Origin: Nephromyces sp. MM_2019
Taxonomy: Eukaryota; Apicomplexa; Aconoidasida; Nephromycida
Length of the DNA stretch: 64,000 bases
Direction: 5' to 3'
NCBI GenBank assembly: GCA_015657535.1
Contig: JADHZB010001950.1
Location: forward strand, 62,001 to 126,000
A model generated the notes under the pieces. It worked only from the letters and a program-made list of their open reading frames with translations. It did no database searches and had not been told where the DNA came from. Positions 11,901 through 23,700 of the stretch are shown piece after piece; the first letter of the stretch is position 1, and each line of letters begins with the position of its first letter. A program made the position numbers and the translations under genes.

Positions 11901-14298
11901 TCGACAAAACAAATCCTGGAGGGCACTGGACAAACGGTTGCGCCTGCCAAGAGGAAAATAAGGAGTTGTCATCATAATTTTCTACTTAATTATAAGCAAC
12001 GAAATAAGCATCTCTGCTTTTGTTAGTATCTTCTTCCTATAAGTACCACTGCTCTATTTTATCAGTTTTCAGAATCCCATCTCTTTTAATAACAAGCGTA
12101 ATCAGCCTTTAAAGGGTTTTCAAATTGTCTCAACGAAATTATTACTATACAACATATTAAAAAATACGAACTAAAATAATTCGGTTGGAAATGTTCAGAA
12201 TATTTCACAACGTAAAAATGGCGCGTTGCAAGGATTATCCTGTGAATTTATGGAAGGTATTCTCACGAAAATGCCTTTAAAACCACGAATCGAAGTATGC
12301 ATGTTTCAGCTTGCCGTATGAAAGCCTGTCAAGGGCGAAATTAATTGGCAAGAAGCGAAAAAACTTAAAGGGCCGCTTAGCTGCATAGTGCAGCAGAGGG
12401 TCAGGAAGAAAATACGAACAAATAGAATAATGCAAGTGGTTAGAGGCTACATAGTGTAAGCGGGTAGCACCAATGGAGTGGAAGATGTTTATGTTATAAG
12501 TTCGTTCGGGCACATTAAGCGTAAGCGAGGCTTGGATGCCAGAGCCTTGCTTAAAGAGTTAAAAGCTAGTTATTACCTGATGCTCTACGTAGCATGTTTT
12601 CGTCGCTACGTCATACTTGGCGTTTCCCTGGCATACTGGAATAAGGGGGTAAGTTTCGTTGGTTTTTCTGAAAGACAGATTAAGCGTAATAGAGGTTCAA
12701 AGCACATCTTTAAAAAAGCATTGCTTTTACTAAAACTCTGCTCATTAATTAGAGCACCTTGTCTTGAACATTTTGTCTTCTTTATGCATAAATTTTCAGG
12801 TTAATTTATGAATTAGAACTTAAAGCTTGGAATTATCAAAAATTGTAATATAAGCTTACAAAGCTTAAGTAAAGGGAAAATAATCGAGGATACCTCGCAC
12901 ACAGTTGAAGAGAAATAGGAGAGAAATCTGGGGGACATCCAACTAGAGACAACGGATCTTTCCAATTAAAGTTACTTCTTATATTCCCCGGTATTTTCCT
13001 TAACTCTTCGTGGTAGTAAGCTTGTAGATACACCAAACCCGCTTCCTTATTCAGGCCATAGTCCTCTCTCGCAGCTTCTGTTGATTAAATGCTAGGAAGG
13101 CCATTGGTAGCAGACTATAATTTGTTATGAAAGCTGACACTATGAGATGAACGCAGGAAAAAATGCAAAACTTGCAGGTGCATTATTTAATACATTAAAT
13201 GATGCTCGTGAAGAAAACGAACCTACGATTCGCAATTAAAAACACAAAAACAATCATCTATGACGTCACTACGGACTAAGGTTACTCCAAATTCGAATTA
13301 TCTTATTGCTTTCTACAAAAAGAACAGTTGATAATAGAAGAACGCTACGAATTCGTGCGTATAGACCTTCGTAATTCTTAATTCAATGCAAGAAGAAAAA
13401 GCATGTTTCGTTTGTATACCTCAGGGAACTTCTTACCGTAATATGTAAAGATTTTAGTGTCTTTTATATCCGCGTATTCATTGCTTTCAGGAGTGTTTGA
13501 AGAATCGGTGATATTTAAATCCCGTTGTCTGACTACAGAGGATTCTGGGATACCTGTTGAGTGCACTAGTAGCAGAATAGCAACGCGGGCATATTTTTTG
13601 TACATTTTGCCGGCCAGACACCCGCTAGAAAACATTCACCGAGACAGTACTTCCTATGTCGAATTAGATGTAAATCAGTGCTACGTGTGTAACCCAACGT
13701 GTTTAACATTACAATTTTTATTACGAAGGCTACCAGCGCATGCTACTGTAATGCTAAGCAATTTTTGCCGCTGATCTATACATGTAACATTAGTTTTGCT
13801 GATGTAATCCTAGCATAAAATACCATCTCCCGGCATGCAATCTTAGAATCGATAGGATTGCACCAAAGTGCAGACTCCAACTTTACAGGTATCACTCTAG
13901 ACAGGTGTGCGAGAAATTATATTGCTGGACAGGAGGCCGTTATTACGAAAAAATACCCAGATATCGTTGGTGTATTCACCTGCTTCGAGTGAAGTTTCGT
14001 CCTCTTCGCCATCGAAGGCAGCCTCTGTGTTACCAGAGTCTGATGAAAGATACTTATTGCCGCCTTTACTTTCTTTCGTGCTAAAGTTTAGGATTTTAAT
14101 TTCATTCGCTGTACTCGGTAGAGGTGTTCTGGATGCGAAATATGGCGTATTATGACTAAATATCTGAAATGGGGTTTCGTCCCCTCTGGCAAGGCCTTGA
14201 GAATGAAGTAGCTCATTCTTTAAACGTATATCATAAGCTTGACATACATGGTGCAATGGTATATAGCACCAGAAGACCAGTATTAGCAAAACTTCCAT
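8933..14298 (-). CDS. Oocyst wall protein (COWP/OWP)-like secreted Cys-rich protein
   Basis: Oocyst wall proteins are secreted and cross-linked by disulfides in the walls of coccidian and Cryptosporidium oocysts. The ATG at 14298 begins a signal peptide (MEVLLILVFWCYIPLHHVCQ). Exons by eye: 14298-13980; 13745-13685 (tentative); 13624-13437; 13077-12894; 12667-12577; from 12545 (frame problem); 11943-11752; 11668-11576; 11448 or 11430 to 11260; 11002-10865; 10575 to an unresolved donor; 10136-9958; 9260-9156; about 9117-8933. Phases match wherever both ends are clear. The exons carry a repeating CP...C pattern: GCPPDFSPISLQLC, KYDVATKTC, CPPGFVLSKFYADFYSASC, CDPPYELSTDGTVC, CPETYQP, RCPEGYAHKKVNPTTC and SCPEGYVLN (the last spans an exon junction). 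This is the spacing of the COWP type repeats. The gene may continue below 8933. An alternative start at 13635 or 13603 with its own hydrophobic N-terminus (MYKKYARVAILLLVHS) cannot be excluded. Confidence 0.72.
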
Positions 14299-17200
14299 TA
14301 TCACCAATAATTCATCGGCTAGTACGCGTTGTAGAGCTATTTTGAAGCCTTCAAAATTTTTCTGGCATTTATGAAATGATTGAAGTATTGAATGTAAATA
14401 AAAGAAGTAGCTCTGCTTGAGGTGTTCTTAATGAGTAGTGCCCAGTGATACCCTTCCCAGATATGAAATTCTTTTCGATCTATCCGATCATCTCCGCGTC
14501 AGCCTGGTAGGTAGCTTAGTGCTGAATATATTACATTCATCAGCGGTAACAAAAAAGTGTTACCCGGTTTAGTCATCTGCTGCTCGATAAACGTGTACTA
14601 ATTAATAAAAGTGGGAAGTTTACCGGAAACTTTACGTGATTGGCAGCTAAATCAAGGGCTATTTCACCAGAAATTATACGCAGTGCACTTAAAAAGAAAT
14701 AGACTTGAAATAAAAATTTGTAGCAAAAAACATTATCGGATTATAGCAATGGCTTGGGGGAACACTACGCTTCTAATTGTATGACCCCTAAGAGCGTGGC
14801 AGAGCTGAAGTCGCTACCTTAGCTCTCATCAAAGTGTGACCCATAAATGTAGGCGCGGAAGAGTAGTACAATTTGCTTTCACCAAGAATCATTACTTATA
14901 CGTTAGGGTATTCAGCTGTAAAACAATTCTATGCGCTAAAGCACCTTAGGTAGTAGGCAGAATGTAAATTTACTAACGGACGAGGACCTAAAAAGCCTGA
15001 ACGAATGCACGCCATTTTTACTCACCTCGAGTATCACACGAGTTCACATATACGAAGTACCGAAGTATTAAAGTACATAATTCATCCTCTGAGATCCAGG
15101 TATTGTTGGGAGTTGTAGTACCCATCAAAGGTTGGTACTGTTTTATTTGTGCCTTACACGAAGTTATTCTCGTACAAGAGCAAAACGTTTCATCGTCGTG
15201 AAACAGGATAAATGCAGGAGTTTTGGTAACTTTAGATGCTGAGGGTTACATCGAACTGATATCCTGGAATGCGTTCATATACTGGGAAAAAAAATAATTA
15301 CGGTTACAGGAGTCGTAGCCCATACGCCAGATAGCAATGTGGCAGAAAATTTGCACTAGTGTCCCGGTATGTTAAATATTCCAATTTACTGCTAGAAGTG
15401 ACGACACCGTAATCTTCACAGTGTACGGTAAGCTTATAAAAAAGTGTAAGTGCGGCACTTGCGTGTGACTTCATTGCAAAAAGAGGTTATTCAGAGTTCC
15501 ATACACATAGCCATAATCGCGGAGACAGAGGCCCGCGACTGTATTCCGCAGTTGAAATGGTTTATTCTGTTAACGACGATGGAAAGCATTCCCAAATACA
15601 CTTCGCTGATTTTTCTATCGTTAAGGCTCAGAAAAAAAAGTAAAGGAATTCCATTACCAACTGAAGAGTTGTCAATATATCAGAAAATGTTTGCAGCAAA
15701 TCTATATGGTCACAAAGCCACGCATTCGCCAGTATTAGTGTCACTAACAATCTTCATAACACGTGGAAAATTTGATGAGAGTGGTGCCAGACTTTCTGAA
15801 TAGGGATAAATTTTCTTCGGCTGGCACCACTTAATATGTTTTTATACTACCATTCTGAATTATAGTTCGGTGTAGCGATGCAAACACTGTAACAGCGTTA
15901 ATTTCTTGAGCAATGAAATTGGAAACAAAAAACGCAAAAGGGAGGCTTGCTATCCCTCTGGAGCTGAAGCACTTAATCGTAAAAGTTCAGCATCAAATAT
16001 AATTTCCCGCCAGTCTTAGGATAGCCTCCGTGGTTGCTAATAGCAACAAAAATTGCACATTTGCTGTATTGATTCATTTGGATAAGTATGACGATAATAA
16101 AATAGCATAACACCTTTATTATAAAGCTAAAAAACAGCAGAGCCACGCAGGCAGGAGCAAAGCTACGAAATAGAGAGAGGAAATTCATCCGGAACCAGAA
16201 TTTACCATTGCAAGATAAGCTATAATCGACTTCACAAATAGGAGACGCTAAAAATATAAAAGACATGCATCAGGCTGCACTTAGTACCCATAAGTAGCCA
16301 CTACGTAGCCTCGCCCTTAAATCAACTAGCTCCAACTCATTCTTATGCAGCTGACTTACTTATTTATGGTGTAAAATCTTCTTGTAAGTTCATTTATGGC
16401 ATTGATCACAGTCGCAATACACTATTTTCCCCCAAACAGGTAGCTCTGCTCTACGTAGTATTAAATATTCTCGCCATGCACGAATCCAGAAACACAATCC
16501 AGACTAGTAAGTTAAAACAAAATGCAATTCGTCTAATTAGCGATATTTCATATATAACCACAGCAAAGGCTAGAGGGCCGGCCTAAAATAGTAAACTGAA
16601 GGAATGGACTGGAAGGTGCTGATACCTCCCAGGAAAAGAAAAGCGGGGGGAACAATGCGAAATGAAACGATTCATGAGACATGCATTCTGTATAGCTCTA
16701 AAAAGTAGCAAGCATTTTCAGTAAGCTGTCCTAAATGGAAGAGCAGAAAATGTTACCGGAAAGTTAACATTTACTCTAATCTCAAGCAGCTTAAGAAAAA
16801 GGGAAAAATTCATCATTGCAGGACGAATTGAAAAAACAGTTCGCAGGTCGTAGCCGTTAAAGTTTTCGAGTTAAGAGAGGTTGAAATGAATAATTGAAGG
16901 ACTTCAAAAGTTTAGGAAACCGAGAGACCCTCAGAAATTATCATATCATCCGCGGTACCAAGATAAACCCTTAGCGCTAGTACTATTTCAAAAAAATATA
17001 GGAAAGCGTGCATCTAAAATATCACGGGATTATCTCTACGATATGAACATGGGAGTGGCGCGAAGGTATTGCTCTTATCTCCCATGAGAAAAATCTCATA
17101 TAATTTAAAGACAGGCAATCAACTAAGCACAACCAGCTGAAGCTAACCACCTATTCGAACTCTTCAGGCAACATTGATTGAATAAAGTGGTTTCCATCGT

Positions 17201-17793
17201 AAGTCCATTGAAAAAGACAGCAAAAGCTTGAGCCGTCTTCAATACTAGAAATACTGGCGATGTTCATCGAAAATCCTAAGATTCTCCGCTAAAGTGAAAA
17301 GGGAAAATTCAAACGCTAGAATTTTTGCATTACATCAAGAAAATAGTAGTATGCATATCCTTCAAAGCAGAGAATAGCAAAGTCTTTCTGGTAGGATGAA
17401 GGCACAAATATGGATACTTTATAAAGGCACTAAACAGAATGTATATTCGTGCTCAATAAAGCATATACTTAAAAGGTAGAATGGCTATAGAAAAATGCAA
17501 AATTCGCACAATAAACATTTTCGATGAGCTATATATACCTATTAATAAGAAGAATGATCAGTATAGTATCGGAAAGTGCAAAATACACATCTATTTAAAT
17601 TGGGCTAACAGCAGGTAACGCTAAAAAAAGTGTATCAATAAAATTCTGCTATAGAAACTATGAAAACCCGAACCTACGGCAGGTTCATTGTCAGCATCAA
17701 CTTCTCAAGTGATGCAGATAGACAAGGCACACTCACCAAGCGCTAGGAGAGAGCAATAATCGTCCTGCAAAAGAGTCTTAAAAAATCTTTAAA
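14299..17793. other. Mostly non-coding, one weak plus-strand candidate
   Basis: No confirmed gene. The best coding-like stretch is 15450-15803 (+), open for 117 codons to a TAG; its second half (PTEELSIYQKMFAANLYGHK and following) reads like a terminal exon, but no ATG start, upstream exon or family is visible. A minus-strand ATG at 16266 opens a short reading (MSFIFLASPICEVDYSLSC) that stops at a gtaaat donor and could be a first exon. The rest shows nothing I can name. Confidence 0.3.
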
Positions 17794-20700
17794 TTACCTG
17801 CTTCGTAGTTTTCTTGCTTTTGACTTAGGTCCCCAAAAAGGTTCCGGATTAGGAACCCATTTTGCAGGGCGTTTTTTAGACACAAAATCACCAACAACTT
17901 CATTACATTGCCGCCCATCAAAGTCTATAGGCGCATCCACCCTAGAAATACATCGCGCAAAAACTTCCCACTTGTCATTACAAAGAATAACTCTAGGAAG
18001 CAAAAAGCAACTCCACAATGAGCTTTCCACTCATGTAGAACATGAAATCAGCTATTTTCCTCAAGGGGAATAGCACTCTATGCATCAGTTGGATTGTAGC
18101 ACAAACTATCGCTTTTTGAAACGTAAGTCCACAATTCCCGCTGACACCTTGACGCAGGCATCTTCACTGGAAAATAAAAAAAGGGCAACAAGCTTTCCAT
18201 TTCTTCTTCACTATTTTCTACTAAAATATGAAGTTTTTACCTTTAAGCTCAATCTGAACATAATCACGCAATTTCTCAAACAGCCCTAAATCAAAATATA
18301 TATAATCATGAATTTTAGGCAAAAAAAATCATCAGAATTGGCGGAAAAAATTAACAGGAAACGAAGAATAAAAATTCTACAAACCTAAAAGAAAGCAAAG
18401 AGTTCCAAACTAGGAGTACCAAGGCACTGATTCAACCGGGAAAATATAGTTACAGTTTTAGCCTAGTTAAAAAGTGAAATATTATTATTATTATTATTAT
18501 AATATACATCTAGAGATTGAGCTAAATTTTCCTTTATGGATAACAGATTTTAGGCTGGGGAGTAAATAGTTTAATTTAAAAAAATCTTTTCATAGAATAT
18601 CTATTCTACTAAAAGCTAATTCTTCAAAATATTTGCTCCCGATATGCACTCTAAAAGCATATATTAAAGATGTGGCTCACGTTATTTCCTTCATTAAAAT
18701 GGATCCCCCGTCCTTCTTCTTTTTTGGTGGGTGCTCTTTGGCATGTGCTCTGACAATATCAAATACCACCGAATTCGGTGCATTTGTTTTGATAGATTGT
18801 GCATGCCGATGGAAATGGGAGACCTGGTAGCCAAGATTGCGTAGGGCCGTTCTGCATGAGGATCCAAAGCACAAATTAAAGATGCTTTTCAGAGAGAGTT
18901 GCCATGTCCAGGAAATCGAATACATTCAAAAATCATGAAAGATTCACAAATCAGTTGGACTCTTCAAAAAAAAGCAATAGAAATTATTTTAAGCTAAAAT
19001 ACGTCGACATATATATGACCAAAATAAAGCTTGATCAAATGAAACCTCAAAGTTCTCACTAGGGTAGCAGAATGGGAGTAGAAGAGTCAATATCATTAGC
19101 TAAAAGTTTTTATAAGAAATTAGATGTTTTTTCTGCTTTTGAAGCTTTAGGGGAAAAATTTACCAATAAAATTGATGCTAAAACTTCTAATGAAATTCCT
19201 GATTATTAAATAATAAAATGAAGTCACAGGAATATCAGTTAGAGCTTCCATACGAAATTTTTCTATATATTGCATATATGTTTTATAATTAAGTGAACAG
19301 GCACATATACTTCCACATGCTTTTTTTATGCTTAAATATTTCATTATATGGTACTTTAATACTGGCATTTATAGCCCTTACAGGCTCATAGGCAACTATT
19401 ATATTTTTAAAAAAATTGAATAAAAAAAATTTAGCTTGCATCCCTATTCTTCGCAATACACTGATTGCACTGGAACTTCCCACAGGGTGGATAAGCGAAT
19501 CAGTGGCAAACAAAAAAATGTTGTTCTACTATTATAATCGGCCAAGGTTCGTGCTGCCTTTTTAATTTATCTGTTTGAATATAAAAAAAGCATAGAAAAA
19601 TAGGTTCAAGTTAATATTAGATGTAGTGACAGAGAGAGTTAATGGCACTCGCTCAGCAAACTGCTTTCCTCCGTCATCATCGCAGCTTCAAAAGAGCGCC
19701 AAATTTCATCATAAATATAAAAATAAAGGCATCTGTGAAGTGAAAATGTAACTTTTCACTAAAAAAACCACACATGTTCATACATATATTGAAATGAATA
19801 AAGCACCCAACAGATGGCTACATAAGGGCACGTTTTTAAGAGCATATTATAAACACGGGATCGATTCAATGTGTTGAATAAATGAATTTTCTAAATGCAG
19901 AAAATGTATAAAAAAATCTTTTTTTGCCATAATCAGCCATTTACTTGAACTTTGACGGTTTAACCATTGTTAATTTGACATGGTTTAGTAGCATCGGTAA
20001 GCTGTAATGCAGGGGAACGTCAAACAGCTCCTGAGCGTAGGTTAAATAATGAAATTAAAGCCAATATCAGGTAATATTTGTAAAAATATCCACAAAAATC
20101 GAAATTTTCCTGATTCTATCACATAAAACTTAAGAATTTGCTTCATCAAAGCGAAAATGACTAACAAAAATATAAATCATCCAAAAAAAACAAAAATGAC
20201 GGGATATTTGCCGGTTTTATTTATCCCGAAAACAACATACAGAAGGTAAAGTCAAGGCGTATGTGACTGGTGTGTGTGTCGTACTTGTGTAAATGCATTT
20301 TCTGTTTGATTTGTGTGCTGGTATACCACTTCGTGTGGGTTTTTGTTTTCTTCTGCTATCCTGTGCTACCATCCGCTAGCGACACACGGACACACCTGCC
20401 TAGTCGATAGTATGCCGTTTGAGTTTTTAAACTGAAGGCCTTCATCTCATACGAAACACACACGCAACTGGCAGCAACTTTGCTATATATTTTCCAGAAT
20501 AATGTATTCAGCAAGTATATTAAGAAACTAAAAGAAGCTAACCTCCTCTATAGCAGTAAGAAGGCCTTTTATTCTTTTGGTCATACGGAGACCTGGAAAA
20601 TCTACCTCGGCAGTATCACAAACCTTGAGGGCTTCTTTGATAAATTCCTGACATTTATGGATATAAAAAAGCTTAAAAATGAATTTATCACGAAATTTTG

Positions 20701-23700
20701 TAGTTAAATGGGAACTTTAAGTGCACAAATATTTGAAAATTGAAGGTTTCTCCAATTTCCAAGGTGATAAGCCTTACTAGAGAGTGAAAGTAAGGTATTG
20801 ACAGTCTGAGAAACATTCAGAAAAAGGTGGAAAAAAAAGGCGAAAATAACAACTCAGAGAGTATGCACAGCAGGCTTTACACACGTGTGATGCAGCGAAA
20901 TCAAAAGTTGATCAAGAATCTTCAAACCCTATCTTCAACGCTCTATTAACAAGCCCCTATTGAAAAAAAAGCGGAGCTCTAGCAGAATTGCCGACACTCT
21001 TTTCCCTCAAATAGCCACTCAATAGTTACAAACACATCAACAGGTATATGAGGTATCAAAATACCTATAACGTAATTCTTTTAATATTTATACTAATTTA
21101 ATCGAATTCTCAAAGTGCTCTTTAAAAAATTCTCTCCTTTGTGAATCTCTGTAATGATCACATTCAAAATCATTCCATTGAGACCAGGCGACGATATTTG
21201 CACGGAAATCTATATATTATACCTCAAAAAAATAGCGTGATTTCGAAATCTGATAACGTTCCTACTCTAAGACAAAACTAAAAGCAGCTCGTGTGTGAAA
21301 GCACAAAAAATACCCATTATAACACAAGAAGCATACTAAAAGTGAAGGAGTGCTTAGAGGTACCTCTCAGGTATATCAAAAACTCTTCAAACAGCGGTGA
21401 ATATCAACATTAAACATAAAATCAGGCAGGCTGATCGAAAATCAGGAGAAATCGGATAATAAATGAGGCTAAAAGAACTCACCAGACTATACAAAGGCCC
21501 TGAATAAATAGGACCAGCAAAATTGAAGTGAGAACCACATTCTGAGCAGTTAGAGCCCAAGCAGCTCGGCACACTAGCAGCTCGATACTTAAAACGCCCT
21601 TCATTCACCACTTGTGTCTGTGCATTATCGCTGCCTTTACTTGCTGGGGTTCCGCCTTCATTCACCACTTGTGTCTGTGCATTATCGCTGCATTTGCTGG
21701 CCGATAGCCCAGAAGGAGAAGACTCAATAGATGTTCCTAGTGGGGCCACATGAAATGAGCAGCATCTAGAGCACTGGTAAACCTGCAAAACGGAGAGTGA
21801 ATATGTATTGACAAAATTTCGGTGGTAAAGCAAGCCCAATTCTTCAACCACCTGCACACAGCTCGAAATGACAAGTGTTTTACTCAACAACACACAAAAC
21901 GTGAAAAGATATCTTCATTAAGAAATATGTGATTGTAGAGAAAAAGTTCGACAATCTTCATAGGAAAAAAAAATTTGTAAGCCTGTGATGCCACACACCT
22001 TGAATCACAGCTGGAAGGTGTGAAAAAAACACACCAAAATTACGAGTTATTCTTGAAGGCATAAAAACAAAAATCCACACACAAACACACAAATTACAAC
22101 ATTTTTTTCCTTATAGCGGGCACAGTTACCAATGAAGTTTTCTGGGGAATTTCCTTGCAGCCGGAAGGATTTTTTTTTACTCTTACGAATAATCGCACAT
22201 AGAAGTCGACGCTAAAACAGGCCAAAGGAATGACGACTCTTTTATATTTTGCCGCTGACATTGTCAAGGCGTTCATTATTAATCTGCAAAATCACATCCA
22301 AAATAGCAGGAAAAAAAAGTAAAAAAAAACAGCAGGCGCAGTGAATAGCAAAGTGTGTGTGTGTGCTCGTTGTATGAATATCAGCAGAAATAGAAGGAAA
22401 AATCAAAATTTCTAAGATTATCGTCATCATCAAATGCATCAAACGGCAAAAACAGCATCACAGAGACGAGGGTAGCACATCAAAGGATCAATTCGGGAAT
22501 ATTAAATACACTAAAAAAGCCTTCCCACCAAACCCCCCAAAGCCTTCCCACCAAACCCCCCAAAGCCTTCCCACCAACCCCCCCAAAACCTTCCCACCAA
22601 CCCCCCAAAAGCCTTCCCAACGAACTCTACGCAATTAAAAGCATAAATGCGCACCAGGCAACCAAGTGATAGCATGCATCCCCTCTCTTCATCATAAAAA
22701 AACTGGCAGCTGTTTCACACACATAAAACTTGCGGTATGTAAAACCCCCGCAGCCCAAAAGTCACCAAGTTTTCCTCGACATTAATCAGCGATAATCGCT
22801 TCAAATTTCAATAAATAATAAAAATTTTATGCATATTTACTTGAACAGATACTTTTTGAGTACACACGCTACCCCTTGACTATGAAAAAAAGTGCAAATA
22901 TAATTAATGTAGAAAGCATTGTATACTTCCTCTATAATAAAAATTAGATTTGAAAATCAGGAAACAGTAACAAGAAGAAGAAAAAAATCTCAAAGTAAAA
23001 AGTTCATCAAATTTGGAGTAGGTTTATCATAAGTTTGTCTTCAGTTAAAAAATCCGGTTTTACAAGAAAAAGACTCACTTAGCCTACAGAAATCATGTCA
23101 AGAAAATTTGCACACACCACTACCACCCCCATCAAAGAAAAGACACACCTACCGTAAAGACATTTCGTGCATGTAACCAGCTTTGCTGGATAACCCTCCG
23201 TATTTATAAAAGGAAACTTCAGGGTTAACTCCACAGAGAACAGGCATGTCTGTGGATGTAACACACAGCATCCCACCAGGCCTTACAGCTTGTATGGCGC
23301 TATCCAGAAACTGAGAAACACTTCCATAAGGATCTATGTCAACCACGTCAAATAGCATGTCGCTACTATCTTCATCAAAATCATGAAGAATTGAAGATGC
23401 AGAAACTTTGGGAATTTTGTGAAAATTCGTTATGTCCCCATCCTCAGCAGGTTCAGCTCCAAGCAGCGAGGTAGGTTGAGGAAAATCTGAAGATTGTGAG
23501 AAAAAAAAATATATAAGTGGTAGGTATTTAAGTAACTGTTATATAAAAGTTTCTCCCGATTGCTGGTGTATGTACAGCGCTGCAAAGATTGGGTGTGTCT
23601 GGAAGAGAGCCGTTCATAACTTAAGGATTAGGTTGAAATATCATTGCTATCATGATAGCAAGATAAAAGCTATTGCCTTGTGTGATGATATACTATGAAG

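Noticed and set aside
13603..14298. Two separate secreted genes, each with its own signal peptide.
   Set aside because: A small exon at 13745-13685 links them in agreeing phase, and both lead into the same Cys-rich exon chain, so one gene is simpler; kept as an alternative in the annotation.
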